Assembly (NCBI RefSeq): GCF_002901445.1
Contig: NZ_PPPD01000001.1
Span: 2,982,501 to 3,046,500 of the forward strand
Length of the DNA stretch: 64,000 nucleotides
From: Deinococcus koreensis
GTDB lineage: Bacteria > Deinococcota > Deinococci > Deinococcales > Deinococcaceae
Direction of reading: 5' to 3'
A program made the position numbers and the translations under genes. Positions 30,360 through 39,703 of this stretch are shown here, piece by piece; positions within the stretch are counted from its first letter, which is position 1; the number at the start of each line of letters is the position of its first letter. The notes under the pieces were generated by a model that did not search any database, was not told where the DNA came from, and was given only the letters and a program-made list of their open reading frames with translations.

Positions 30360-30524
30360 GCGCCGCTCCAGCGCCGGCGCTGTGTGACGGGGCCAGGTGT
30401 CGCCCCTGGGTCTGAAAGCGGTCGTTCGGAACCGTGGTTCAGCCGTGGGTGCGGTGCCGCGTTCCGGAACCGCGTCCCGCATCCTGACCTCTGCCGCTAT
30501 CATCGCCAGCCACTCGTCGCCGGA

Positions 30525-30530
30525 TATGAT
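30525..30530 (+). promoter_or_regulatory. -10 box of the small secreted protein gene
   Basis: TATGAT matches the -10 consensus in 5 of 6 positions and lies 10 bases before the ATG at 30541, leaving a leader of about 3 bases. Confidence 0.5.
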
Positions 30531-30540
30531 GCGCCCCGAT

Positions 30541-31011
30541 ATGACCCTCGCTGCCCGCTCCATGATCCTCGCCGCCTTGTCGGGCACGGCCACGCTGGCT
30601 CTGGGGACGGCCCAGGTGCCCAGCGGCTGGACTCACCAGCGCCTCTCGCAGGCCACCTACCTGATCCTGCCGCCGCAGATCCAGGGCAACCAGGCGCTGA
30701 TCTCGCCCGAGCAGCGCCAGGGCGTCCTGCGCGCCATGCACAAGGATTCCGGCGACGCCCTGCGGAGGCGATATCCGGAGATCACGCTCACCCAGGATCA
30801 GGCGGCCAGCGGCGCCATCCGCGTGACCCCCATCCTGACCTCGCCGGCGGCCCTGGTGCCCTGGGCCAAGCTGAACGTGAGCCTGACCTTCGACCTGCCG
30901 GGTGGGGGGCAGATGGTCATGCGCGAGACCACCTCGCTGCTGACGCTGGTTCGCCAGGGCCCCAACGCGGCCAACTACGCCTTCGACCAGATCGCCCGCC
31001 GCCTGCCCTGA
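30541..31011 (+). CDS. Small exported protein of unknown function
   Basis: This 156-residue protein has a probable signal peptide (MTLAARSMILAALSGTATLALG, then TAQVPSG). The mature part has no family I recognise; it contains TYLILPPQIQGNQALIS and alternating strands such as AKLNVSLTFDLPGGGQMVMRE, suggesting a small beta-rich periplasmic domain. The ATG at 30541 is chosen because it follows a strong -10 box and starts the signal peptide; the frame is open for 48 more codons upstream. It is flanked by mazG (divergent) and an S1-domain gene downstream. Confidence 0.7.
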   Translation: MTLAARSMILAALSGTATLALGTAQVPSGWTHQRLSQATYLILPPQIQGNQALISPEQRQGVLRAMHKDSGDALRRRYPEITLTQDQAASGAIRVTPILTSPAALVPWAKLNVSLTFDLPGGGQMVMRETTSLLTLVRQGPNAANYAFDQIARRLP

Positions 31012-31132
31012 TCCCCGCGCCGGCGGCGGGTGGCCGGCCCGGCTCGGTGCCCCCGAAGCTGCCCTGGAGGGCACTTCTCCGCTGTGGGACGGGCCCGGCG
31101 CGGGTGTGGCTGCGCGGCGCCGGGACATGGTG

Positions 31133-31138
31133 TAACAT
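31133..31138 (+). promoter_or_regulatory. -10 box of the S1-domain gene
   Basis: TAACAT, about 30 bases before the start codon, leaves room for the Shine-Dalgarno sequence GAGGAG at 31155-31160. Confidence 0.45.
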
Positions 31139-31167
31139 GGGCCTCATGCTTTTCGAGGAGAATACCT

Positions 31168-31566
31168 TTGGTGCAGCTTGATTCCGGCGCGGTAGCAGAG
31201 GGCCGCGTAACGCGCGTGACTGACTTCGGCGCGTTCATTCAGTTCGAGAACGGCGAGACGGGCCTCGTGCACATCTCGCAGATCGCTCACTCGTTCGTGC
31301 GCAACATTCACGATCACGTCCGCGAGGGCGAGAACATCGAAGTGAAGGTGCTCGGCCGGGACGAACGCGGCCGGCTCGATCTGTCCATCAAGGAACTGCT
31401 CGAAGAGCCCGAGGAGATCCCCCGCCCGCGCGCCATCGGCCGCCAGAGCCCGCAGTTCGAGGCCAAGCTGCGCTCGTTCATGCGCGACGCCAAGGAACGC
31501 ACCCACGGGGGCGGCGGCAGCGCGGGCAGCGCCGCCAAGAAGCCTGCGGGCAAACGCAAGAAGTAA
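31168..31566 (+). CDS. S1 RNA-binding domain protein
   Basis: This protein of about 132 residues has one S1 domain at its N-terminus (residues 5-75): GAVAEGRVTRVTDFGAFIQF, TGLVHISQIAHSFV and EVKVLGRDERGRLDLSIKE. The C-terminal 55 residues are basic and glycine-rich (ending KKPAGKRKK) and probably bind RNA non-specifically. It resembles general stress protein 13 and PNPase-type S1 modules; the target RNA is unknown. TTG at 31168 has GAGGAG 7 bases upstream; GTG at 31171 is an alternative start. A terminator hairpin follows. Confidence 0.88.
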   Translation: MVQLDSGAVAEGRVTRVTDFGAFIQFENGETGLVHISQIAHSFVRNIHDHVREGENIEVKVLGRDERGRLDLSIKELLEEPEEIPRPRAIGRQSPQFEAKLRSFMRDAKERTHGGGGSAGSAAKKPAGKRKK

Positions 31567-31580
31567 AATCAGCACAGCAC

Positions 31581-31620
31581 GAAGCCGCCCCGGTCGATCG
31601 ATCAGGGCGGCTGCTTCGTT
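31581..31620 (+). terminator. Terminator after the S1-domain gene
   Basis: AGCCGCCC at 31583-31590 pairs with GGGCGGCT at 31605-31612, with the outer GAAGC/GCTTC extending the stem. The 3' side ends in GCTTCGTT, a weak T-run. Confidence 0.6.
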
Positions 31621-31728
31621 GAGACCGTTTCGTAGAGACACTTCTATGGGTCGGCTGACTGCCGCCGGGTGCTTCGTCCACCCCCCGTACGATTCCCTTC
31701 AGGTCGGCTGAGTGCGCTTTAACCGCCC

Positions 31729-31734
31729 TATAAC
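31729..31734 (+). promoter_or_regulatory. -10 box of the HtrA gene
   Basis: TATAAC lies 23 bases before the ATG. It matches the consensus in 5 of 6 positions; the -35 region is not clear. Confidence 0.5.
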
Positions 31735-31757
31735 CGCTCCGCGGCACACTGCCGGGT

Positions 31758-33095
31758 ATGAAACGACCCCTCTCGATCCTGGCCCTGACCGGTATGCTCA
31801 CGCTCGGCGCCTTTGCCGGGTACCAGGCCAATGAACGGATGTCTGCCCAGACGGCCCCGACCGCTGCTCCCGTGACCCAGGCCGCGCCCCAGGGCCAGAT
31901 GCTGCCCACCCTGGCCCCTGGTACCCAGGCCGCCCCGCAGCGCACCTACGACAACGGCCGCGCCCGCACCGAGGCCGAGGCCAACACCGTACAGGTCGTC
32001 AAGGAGCGACAGGACGGCCTGGTGTACATCAGCGTGACCGAGCGCGCCGACAACAGCCCCCAGGCGCAGCTCCGGCAGCGGCTTCAGCAGCAGCTGCCCT
32101 TCGACTTCGGTCTCCCCGACACGGCGCCGGAGCAGCCCCAGACTGGCACCGGCAGCGGTTTTTTCGTGACCAGCAGCGGCGACATCGTCACCAACAACCA
32201 TGTGGTGGAGGGCGCCAGCGAGATCACCATCCGCCTGCACGGCAACAAGACCGAGTACAAGGCCAGGGTCGTGGCCCGCGCCCCGGACTTCGACCTGGCC
32301 CTGATCCGCGCGGTGGACGTGCCGGCGGACGCCATCAAGCCCATTCCGCTGGGCGACAGCGATCAGCTGGACGTGGGCCTGAAGGCCATCGCCATGGGCG
32401 CGCCCTTCGGCCTGGATTTCAGCGTCTCGGAGGGCATCATCTCCTCGCTGGAGCGCACCGTGCCGGTGGGCCAGCCGACCGGGGGCCGCCAGCCGGTCTA
32501 CCAGTCGGTCATCCAGACCGACGCCGCCATCAACCCCGGCAATTCCGGCGGCCCGCTGCTGAACTCGTCGGGGCAGGTCATCGGCGTGAACACCCAGATC
32601 CTCACGGGGGGCAGCGGCCAGAGCGCGGGCGTGGGCTTCGCCATCCCGGTGAACACGGTCAAGAAGCTGCTCCCGCAGCTGCAGGCGGGCAAGGGCGGCG
32701 TGATCCAGACCCCGTCGCTGGGCATCCAGTTCACCGATCTGAGCGTGCTGACCGAGGCCCAGCGCAGCAAGTACAGGCTGCCGGCCAGCGGCGCCCTGCT
32801 CCAGCGCGTCTACCCGGACAGCCCGGCCGCGGCGGCCAGCCTGAAGGCGGGCACGAACAACGCCATCGCCCCCAGTGGAGCGGCGGCCCAGGCCGGCGCC
32901 GACGCCATCTCCACCGACGGCGACATCATCACGGCCATCGACGGCCGGGCCATCACCGAGGGCGACGACCTGCGCCGCGCCGTGATCGGCAAACGGATCG
33001 GGGACTCCGTGAAGCTCACCCTCCAGCGCGGCGGCCAGACCCGCGAGGTCACGGTTCCTCTGAAGGCCTTCACCTTCCCGACCGCCCAGCAGTAA
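31758..33095 (+). CDS. HtrA/DegP-type serine protease with PDZ domain
   Basis: This 445-residue exported protease has an N-terminal hydrophobic signal or anchor (MKRPLSILALTGMLTLGAFAGY) and a low-complexity Ala/Pro/Thr linker to about residue 65. The trypsin-like domain carries His148 (TNNHVV), Asp179 (FDLALI) and Ser263 (GNSGGPLLN), a complete triad. One C-terminal PDZ domain (residues about 325-440) contains GDIITAIDGRAITEGDDL. The PDZ region has an insert rich in Ala (SGAAAQAGADA). Its role is periplasmic or envelope protein quality control. It has its own -10 box. Confidence 0.94.
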   Translation: MKRPLSILALTGMLTLGAFAGYQANERMSAQTAPTAAPVTQAAPQGQMLPTLAPGTQAAPQRTYDNGRARTEAEANTVQVVKERQDGLVYISVTERADNSPQAQLRQRLQQQLPFDFGLPDTAPEQPQTGTGSGFFVTSSGDIVTNNHVVEGASEITIRLHGNKTEYKARVVARAPDFDLALIRAVDVPADAIKPIPLGDSDQLDVGLKAIAMGAPFGLDFSVSEGIISSLERTVPVGQPTGGRQPVYQSVIQTDAAINPGNSGGPLLNSSGQVIGVNTQILTGGSGQSAGVGFAIPVNTVKKLLPQLQAGKGGVIQTPSLGIQFTDLSVLTEAQRSKYRLPASGALLQRVYPDSPAAAASLKAGTNNAIAPSGAAAQAGADAISTDGDIITAIDGRAITEGDDLRRAVIGKRIGDSVKLTLQRGGQTREVTVPLKAFTFPTAQQ

Positions 33096-33118
33096 AGGGC
33101 GCTTCAGTTGAAGGGGCT

Positions 33119-33454
33119 TCAGCCCGGGGTGGAGGTCGTGCGGATCTCCGCCCCGTCGGCTGCGGCCTGTTCCGAACCGGCGAACAGCGGCCCCAGGTCG
33201 GTCATCAGGCCCGTGGCGAGCGGCGGCGCGAAGCGGTAGCTCCCGAACACGCTCAGGAACTCCCCCCGGCTCAGCTGCCGGGTCTGACCGCTGGGGCCGC
33301 AGGCCTGGACGGCCTCGCCCCGCGTGGTCAGGCGGTACTCGCCCAGTTCGCGCACGGTGGCCTTGCGCCCCTTTCCGGCGTGCAGCAGCGCCGTGACCCG
33401 GTACTCCTGCCCACCCCGGGCGGCCAGAAAATCGAGCAGTTCGGTCGGGGTCAT
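33119..33454 (-). CDS. Hypothetical protein downstream of lysZ
   Basis: This 111-residue protein is not recognised. It starts MTPTELLDFLAARGGQEYRV and has a central stretch with TVRELGEYRLTTRGEAVQACG, suggesting a small alpha/beta domain, possibly winged-helix-like at the N-terminus. There is no signal peptide or membrane span. It begins 10 bases after lysZ on the same strand and is probably co-transcribed with it, but nothing links it to lysine synthesis. Confidence 0.7.
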   Translation of the reverse strand: MTPTELLDFLAARGGQEYRVTALLHAGKGRKATVRELGEYRLTTRGEAVQACGPSGQTRQLSRGEFLSVFGSYRFAPPLATGLMTDLGPLFAGSEQAAADGAEIRTTSTPG

Positions 33455-33464
33455 GGGGAACAGG

Positions 33465-34268
<804 letters not shown>

Positions 34269-34275
34269 GGGGGGC

Positions 34276-34281
34276 ATGGTA
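34276..34281 (-). promoter_or_regulatory. -10 box of lysZ (leaderless)
   Basis: On the minus strand TACCAT, 7 bases, then the ATG at 34268. Confidence 0.5.
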
Positions 34282-34806
34282 GCGCAGGGGGCGCGGGGTT
34301 CAGGCCCTCAGGACTGGACTGCGGGGCTGATCGGGCAGGGCCACCACGAAATCACCCGAGTTGAGCGTGCTGTGGAAGCTCCCCTGTCGGTTCGCGTTTT
34401 GTTTCAGGCGTGTGTCTTCGAGGAGGGCGTGCCAAAGGTGGGCGCTTGCAGCGGGCCACCCACCCCCCAGCCCCCTACCCAGACTCGCGGAGCTGCGAAG
34501 CAGAGGGCAGGGGGAGCTAAGCGCTGCGCTCGGCATGTGGTCGCCACGGTGTTCTCACTGGCCCCGAAGGGCCGTCTCGTTGACGGGGGCTACGTATCAG
34601 CCCATTGCGAGATCGCGTCGTTGCCCGCGCGCTTCGCGCACGATGGCTTTTGGTAGGGGGCTGGGGGGGTGCTTCGGCTTTTCGTCTGCTCTCTGTTGAA
34701 GGGCTGGTCGGGAACTTGAAAGGCAGCAGCGAGGTGGAGGGGTCGTCAAACTTTCAACCACATCGCTACACAGTCTGGGCAGAGCCGACGCCTCCTCCTC
34801 AACCCA
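34282..34806. other. Intergenic region containing a long inverted-repeat element
   Basis: About 525 bases without a gene lie between lysZ and ispH. It contains the 211-bp element at 34461-34671, listed separately. Left of it, 34330-34460 is unremarkable; right of it, 34672-34806 is also without features except a short A/T-rich patch. Confidence 0.5.
34461..34671. repeat. 211-bp element with 19/20-bp terminal inverted repeats
   Basis: CACCCCCCAGCCCCCTACC at 34461-34479 is an inverted copy of 34652-34671 (one extra G in the right arm). The interior holds smaller hairpins, such as CCCCGAAGGGCCG-type pairs near 34562 and GCGCGCTTCGCGC near 34628. No protein-coding frame spans it. It could be a dispersed small repeat of the kind known in Deinococcus genomes, a MITE, or a structured RNA. 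Confidence 0.55.
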
Positions 34807-35817
34807 TCACTGCATGGTGCGTGGGAGGGCCTGATCCGGCAGGATCTTCTTCGGCTCGCGGAATTCGATGTTTTCCCACTCGCCCTCCTCGATGACCTGC
34901 AGCGCCGGGTTCAGCCCCTGCAGGTGGGCCACGACGGCTTGCACCAGATCGTCCGGGGTGCTGGCCGCGCTGGTGATGCCCACCGACCTCACGCCGCCCA
35001 GGTCGATGTGGGCGAGGTCGGCCACCGTTTCCAGGCGCTCGGCGCGGCCACAGGTCTCGGCGGCCAGCTCCAGCAGCCGCATCCCGTTGCTGGAGTGCGT
35101 GCTGGTCAGCACCAGGAAGGCGTCCACGTTGGGCGAGATGGCCTTCACAGCGTCCTGGCGGTTTTTGGTGGCGTAGCAGAGGTCTTCGCTGGGGGGCACG
35201 ACCAGGGCGGGAAAACGGGCTTTCAGGATGTCCACCGTGCGGCGGGTGTCGTCCACGCTCAGGGTGGTCTGGGTCAGCACGACCAGCTTCGATTCGTCGG
35301 GCACCTGCACGGTGTGGGGGTCGTGCAGCCCTTCGCCGGCCCCATTCTGACGATGCTGCCCCAGCACGCCGACCAGGATGGTACTCTCTGGCGCCTCGCC
35401 GCGCGTGCCGATGACCTCCTGGTGCCGGGCGGAGTCGCCGATCAGCAGGATGGTGTAGCCCTCGCGGGCGTACTTCTTGGCCTCGGTGTGCACCTTGGTG
35501 ACCAGCGGGCAGGTCGCGTCGATGGTCGCCAGACCCAGCTCGCGGGCCCGTTCGCGCACGCGCGGGCTGATGCCGTGGGCACTGAACACCACCGTCTCGC
35601 CCCCCTGCGGCAGCGCCCCCACCCCGTCCAGATCCTCCACGAAATGCACGCCGTAGCCCTGCTGCAGCCGCTCGACCACCGTGTGGTTATGCACGATGGA
35701 GTGGTAGACCGTGACTGGCCGCTCTTCCGTCTGGGCCGCCTTCTCCACCGCCTGGATGGCCATGACGACGCCCGCGCAGAAGCCGCGCGGCTTGGCGAGA
35801 TACACCCGCTCGATCAT
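34807..35817 (-). CDS. ispH: 4-hydroxy-3-methylbut-2-enyl diphosphate reductase IspH
   Basis: IspH is the last enzyme of the MEP isoprenoid pathway, converting HMBPP to IPP and DMAPP with a [4Fe-4S] cluster. The 336 residues include the three cluster cysteines: Cys14 (RGFCAGV), Cys103 (DATCPLV) and Cys213 ([11 protein letters not shown]). [14 protein letters not shown] and the catalytic glutamate region [10 protein letters not shown] are also present. It may feed carotenoid and menaquinone synthesis, but no other isoprenoid genes are adjacent. A 14-residue insertion ([14 protein letters not shown]) lies near residue 155. Confidence 0.96.
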   Translation of the reverse strand: MIERVYLAKPRGFCAGVVMAIQAVEKAAQTEERPVTVYHSIVHNHTVVERLQQGYGVHFVEDLDGVGALPQGGETVVFSAHGISPRVRERARELGLATIDATCPLVTKVHTEAKKYAREGYTILLIGDSARHQEVIGTRGEAPESTILVGVLGQHRQNGAGEGLHDPHTVQVPDESKLVVLTQTTLSVDDTRRTVDILKARFPALVVPPSEDLCYATKNRQDAVKAISPNVDAFLVLTSTHSSNGMRLLELAAETCGRAERLETVADLAHIDLGGVRSVGITSAASTPDDLVQAVVAHLQGLNPALQVIEEGEWENIEFREPKKILPDQALPRTMQ

Positions 35818-35928
35818 CGGAGACCCCGGCCAGAGGGGAGGTCGGCGGGCACACGGACAGGGGGGCGCGTCATGGCTGACAGTCTAGAGAACCGGCCCGG
35901 ACGTGACCGTGTGCCAGGGCAGCGAGGC

Positions 35929-37407
35929 TCAGAACGCCAGATCGCGGGGCACGTTCCTGAGCCAGCGTTCCTCGGGCACCGGCCGGCTGGCGCGCTGCCA
36001 GGCGTCCTCGAAGCTGGCCTCCTGCTGGGCTATGGCCTGCGGGTCGCTGGTCGCCAGCGCGGCCTCGGCCAGCCCCAGGGAGCCCCAGGACGCGAAGTGG
36101 AAGTTCATGGAGCCGGTCACGACCATCTCGTGATCGATGCTCAATGCCTTGGTGTGCATGTTGAAGGTGGTGTAGCGCGCCTCGAAGCGGTCTTCGATCC
36201 CGCGGCGCCAGAGTTCCCGGCGCAGCAGCGCCACCCCGGAGCGGTTGGGCGCGGCCCCCACCCCGTAGTCCACCAGCAGCAGCCGCACCTTCACGCCCCG
36301 GCGCAGGGCGGAGAGCACCCCGGTCAGGTAGGTCGTCCACTCGCCCGTGCCGCAGGTGCTGGGGTTCAGGTAGGCGTACCAGCAGGCCAGCGGCGGGCCG
36401 AAATCGGTCTGCATCAGGTCGACCCCGGTGCGGGCGGCGTCCAGCAGGGCCAGGTGGGCCACATCGGCCAGCTCGACCCCGGTGCGGCGGTAGAGCATGA
36501 AGGCGCGCGCCGTGCCGGTGGTCTGGGCGACCTGGGCGGTGGCCGGGTGGGTGGGCGGCCCGGCCTCCTCCAGCCGGCACCCTGCCTCCACGTCCTCAGG
36601 CCCGATCCCCGGCGGGCAGCGCAGCTCGCGGCTGTGGCGCCACAGGTCGTCGAACACCGCCACGCCGCTCTGGGCCACCGGGCCGCTCAGGCGCAGGCCC
36701 AGGTCGTGCAGGCCGCGCCCGCCGGCCTCCTGTGCGGGCAGATGCCAGTCCGTGAAGTTGTAGCCCGACACCGTCAGGTCGCGGCCGTCGATGACGTGCA
36801 GTTTCACGTGGGAATGCGGGAAGAAGCGGTAGTTGAGGATGCTCAGCGTCCAGCCCACGCGCTCGTCGGCGAGCGGCACCCCCAGGCGGCGCAGGTCGCG
36901 GGCCAGCGCGAGCGGCTGGGACGCGCCGTCGGGCCGGACGAAGTCGGGGAAGCCGCCCAGCACCACGCGCAGGGTCATGCCCTGCGGGTAGGCGGCGGGG
37001 TCGGCGGCCACGCGGGCGTAGAGGTCGCGCACGGCCTGGGCGAAGGTCGAACCGGGTTTGCCGGGCCCTGTCATCCACTCCATGCTCGCCAGCAGGACTT
37101 CCGAGCGGGCGCCCCGCACCTCGTCGCCCAGCACCTCGAAGGCGTCCTGCGGGGTCTGCTCGCTGCGCGGCGTGCGGACGAAGCCCAGGAAGCGGTTGCC
37201 GCAGGTCAGATCCGCCCCGCCCGTCTGCCGGGTCAGCTCCCAGAGGCGCTGTTCCAGTCGCCCCGTGGGCACGCCACAGGTGCCGGGCGCCCAGTTGGGA
37301 GGAGACGGCTGGCGCAGGGGGCCGGGCCACAACGGCAGGTCGGCCGCCCCGGCCCAGGAGCCCGCCAGCGCCGCCAGCACCATCAGCCACCGCAGGAGGA
37401 GCCGCAC
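35929..37407 (-). CDS. Exported phospholipase D-like protein
   Basis: This protein of about 492 residues has a signal peptide (MRLLLRWLMVLAALAGSWAGA) and two HxKxxxxD motifs: HVKLHVID with the following GRDLTVSGYN (near residue 200), and HTKALSID with HEMVVTGSMNF (near 440). This is the layout of the phospholipase D/cardiolipin synthase superfamily. An exported location suggests an envelope phospholipase or nuclease, not a cytoplasmic cardiolipin synthase. The GTG start at 37407 is preferred over the ATG at 37449 because it begins the signal peptide and TATCCT lies 6 bases upstream. Several cysteines (TCGVP, LTCGN, LRCPP, ACWYAYLNPSTCG) may form disulfides. Confidence 0.87.
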   Translation of the reverse strand: MRLLLRWLMVLAALAGSWAGAADLPLWPGPLRQPSPPNWAPGTCGVPTGRLEQRLWELTRQTGGADLTCGNRFLGFVRTPRSEQTPQDAFEVLGDEVRGARSEVLLASMEWMTGPGKPGSTFAQAVRDLYARVAADPAAYPQGMTLRVVLGGFPDFVRPDGASQPLALARDLRRLGVPLADERVGWTLSILNYRFFPHSHVKLHVIDGRDLTVSGYNFTDWHLPAQEAGGRGLHDLGLRLSGPVAQSGVAVFDDLWRHSRELRCPPGIGPEDVEAGCRLEEAGPPTHPATAQVAQTTGTARAFMLYRRTGVELADVAHLALLDAARTGVDLMQTDFGPPLACWYAYLNPSTCGTGEWTTYLTGVLSALRRGVKVRLLLVDYGVGAAPNRSGVALLRRELWRRGIEDRFEARYTTFNMHTKALSIDHEMVVTGSMNFHFASWGSLGLAEAALATSDPQAIAQQEASFEDAWQRASRPVPEERWLRNVPRDLAF

Positions 37408-37413
37408 AGGGGC

Positions 37414-37419
37414 AGGATA
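37414..37419 (-). promoter_or_regulatory. -10 box of the phospholipase D-like gene
   Basis: On the minus strand TATCCT, 6 bases, then GTG at 37407. It supports the shorter start. Confidence 0.5.
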
Positions 37420-37643
37420 GGGGGGGCAGATGAAGCGCGCGCCCATCAAACGCTGAGCTTCGGGGCGGGTCTGGTGGGCGGCCTCGGTGCCGTATTGACT
37501 CCGACAGGCAGCCGTCTGATTTTCAACAGATGGGAACAGCTCTAAAAAGCCATATCGCGCCCCTCAGTCGGTTCCTTTCCATGACCCGCTTGTTCCGCTG
37601 CCCAGGAGTGGATCCCAGAATGACCGGAAAGGAGTGGAGCCCT

Positions 37644-37677
37644 CCTCAGTCCACGACCTCCCTCAGTCCACGACCTC
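37644..37677. repeat. 17-bp perfect tandem duplication at a gene's 3' end
   Basis: CCTCAGTCCACGACCTC occurs at 37644-37660 and again at 37661-37677. On the minus strand it repeats the last codons and stop of the PlsY/AAR-like gene (EVVD then TGA). Confidence 0.85.
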
Positions 37678-39336
37678 GAAGCCCAGCTTCTGGGCCTCCT
37701 CGACGAAGAAGTTGACGTTCTCGGTCAGCGTCTGGGCGCCCAGGCTCTTGCGCCCGTGCTCGCCGGTCGCGGCGATGATCAGGGTCTCGGCGAGGCACGC
37801 GGGCACGGCTCCGGCGCCGAACTGCAGGTCGATGTTGGTGGTCATGCCGCCGGGCGGGCGCACCACCCCGCCGGGAATCACGCGCACGTCGGGGCGGGCC
37901 AGCACGCTGGCGTCCACGTCGGCGGGGCGGCCCTCGTCGAAGATCCAGGCGCCGGTCTTCACGTGGTGCGGGAAGATCACGGGGTTGGGGTCGCTGGTGG
38001 CGGTGAAGATCAGATCCGCCTCCTGCAGCGTGTCGTAGGCGGTGGTCGTGATGATCTCGGTGTCCTTCGCGGCGCGGCGCAGGGTGGCCGCCGAACGCTC
38101 CAGGCGCTCCATGTCGCGGCCGATCATGATCAGCGTTTTGACCTGCGGCGCGATGGTGCGCGCGATGCCGAAGGCCACCACGCCGTTGGCGCCCACCACG
38201 GCGGCGGTGGCGTCCTTCAGGTCGCGCCCGGTTGCCGCGAAGTGCGCCAGAATGCCCGGAATGGCGGCCTTGATGGTGCCCGAGGTGTAGGCGCCCCCGT
38301 TGGTGACCGTGATCTGCGGAACGGCGGCCTGCACGTCCTGCCCCTTGTTGCCGACCACGGACCAGAAGGCGCCCAGCCCCACCACCTCGGCCCCCAATTC
38401 GTGGGCCAGCCGGGCGCCCTCGATGGCGCGGCGCGTCGCCAGTTCGGGCTGGTCGCGGAAGACGTCGGGCAGCAGCGGGCTGGACAGCAGGTAGCAGCGG
38501 ATGGACTTGCCGTCCACGGTGCGGATGCCGCGCAGCTCGCCCACCTTCATGGGCCGGATGCTCTCGGCCATCTGGCGCACGCTGGCCTCGCTGATGAGGC
38601 CGCGCGCCACCAGCGGCCGCAGCCACGCGAAGCGCTGGGTGACCCAGAAGTCCTCCAGGGTCATGGGATGGATCATGAAGGCCGAGACCACCTCGTCGGA
38701 GCGCTTGCCGGCCAGCGGCACCTGATCGCCCAGCCGGGGCTCGGTGCCGTCCAGAATGCGCCCGAGGTTCTCCTTGAAGCGCCAGGTGGCGGCGACCAGC
38801 AGGCCCAGGGCGGCCAGCCGTGAGGGCACCCCGGCCGGCAGCAGGGCCATCGCCAGCGTGAAGGCCGCCAGCCCCGCCAGCGTGCCCAGGCTGACGAATC
38901 CCCAGTAGCCGCTGACCCCGGCGTACACGACGACCGGCAGCGCGGCGGCCCACAGCGGCGCGGCGCCCGTGACCGCCAGGCCCGCCAGCACGCCCAGCAG
39001 CACCAGATTGCCGCGTCCACGGGGGGGCGTCTCGCCGTACAGGCGGCGGGGCGGGTTGAGATGGCCCAGGTAGGCCGCGAGCGCCGAGAGCACGGTGACG
39101 TCCGGCACATGCAGGCTGGAGGCCATCAGCACGGCCAGGAATCCCTTGGCGGCGTCGAGCGCGGCCGTGGCGAAGGCCAGCCCCGGCCCGACCCGCCGCA
39201 GCACGTTCTCCACGCCCAGGTTGTGGGCATTGGTGGCCCGCACGTTCACGCCCGCGCGGGTGAGCAGGGCATGACCCACCGGCAGGCTCCCGACCAGGAA
39301 GGCGACCAGCAGGAGCAGCGCCGAAAGAAACAACAT
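37663..39336 (-). CDS. Fusion of PlsY-like acyltransferase and acyl-ACP-reductase-like domains
   Basis: This 557-residue protein begins with a membrane domain (residues 1-205) resembling PlsY glycerol-3-phosphate acyltransferase: a first motif NAHNLGVENVLRRVGPG, LDAAKG and YLGHLNPPRRL. The usual GSGN and GGKG motifs are altered, so catalysis is uncertain. From about residue 215 the protein resembles cyanobacterial long-chain acyl-ACP reductase (AAR). It has CYLLSSPLLPDVF and GLGAFWSVVGNKG, Rossmann motif GANGVVAFG near 378, and PGGVVRP. It ends with PACLAETLIIA, where the cysteine aligns with the AAR acyl-binding cysteine. A fatty-aldehyde-making reductase tied to the membrane is inferred. 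The start at 39336 follows TAGAAT by exactly 7 bases; an alternative ATG is at 39345. Confidence 0.78.
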   Translation of the reverse strand: MLFLSALLLLVAFLVGSLPVGHALLTRAGVNVRATNAHNLGVENVLRRVGPGLAFATAALDAAKGFLAVLMASSLHVPDVTVLSALAAYLGHLNPPRRLYGETPPRGRGNLVLLGVLAGLAVTGAAPLWAAALPVVVYAGVSGYWGFVSLGTLAGLAAFTLAMALLPAGVPSRLAALGLLVAATWRFKENLGRILDGTEPRLGDQVPLAGKRSDEVVSAFMIHPMTLEDFWVTQRFAWLRPLVARGLISEASVRQMAESIRPMKVGELRGIRTVDGKSIRCYLLSSPLLPDVFRDQPELATRRAIEGARLAHELGAEVVGLGAFWSVVGNKGQDVQAAVPQITVTNGGAYTSGTIKAAIPGILAHFAATGRDLKDATAAVVGANGVVAFGIARTIAPQVKTLIMIGRDMERLERSAATLRRAAKDTEIITTTAYDTLQEADLIFTATSDPNPVIFPHHVKTGAWIFDEGRPADVDASVLARPDVRVIPGGVVRPPGGMTTNIDLQFGAGAVPACLAETLIIAATGEHGRKSLGAQTLTENVNFFVEEAQKLGFEVVD

Positions 39337-39343
39337 GAGCGGC

Positions 39344-39349
39344 ATTCTA
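39344..39349 (-). promoter_or_regulatory. -10 box of the PlsY/AAR-like gene (leaderless)
   Basis: On the minus strand TAGAAT (5 of 6 consensus), 7 bases, then the ATG at 39336. Confidence 0.55.
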
Positions 39350-39703
39350 GAGCCCCGGCCGGGATCGCAGCCGGAGGGCGACCTCACACGTCTCTCCCAG
39401 AGAGCAGCCCTGCTGGAGCCGCCAGCCTCATCGCGCCCTGTCACGAACCGCCTGGACGTGAGGGCGCCCGGCGCTGCCCTCGGGGGCCAGACCCCCGGCC
39501 AGTCGGCCTCAGTGGCCTGCCCACTTCCAGGCACAGTTCCTCAGCTGCGTCCCCGAAATAAAACCTTTCTCACCATCTGGTGGCTCAATCTTCCCTTAAG
39601 GCTGCAATCAGGTTGGCATCAGCTTGTGGGCGCGGTCGCCCACGACACGCCAGACCCCTCTGTGCGCCCTGTGTGGCTGTCCCCGTCATCCCGGAGGTCG
39701 AGC
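39350..39703. other. Intergenic region before the fibril gene
   Basis: 354 bases without a credible gene. A lower-GC patch at 39545-39625 (with CACCATCTGGTGG and CCTTAAGG) may hold the promoter of the fibril gene, but no clean -35/-10 pair was found. GGAGG at 39692-39696 is the ribosome binding site. Confidence 0.4.
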
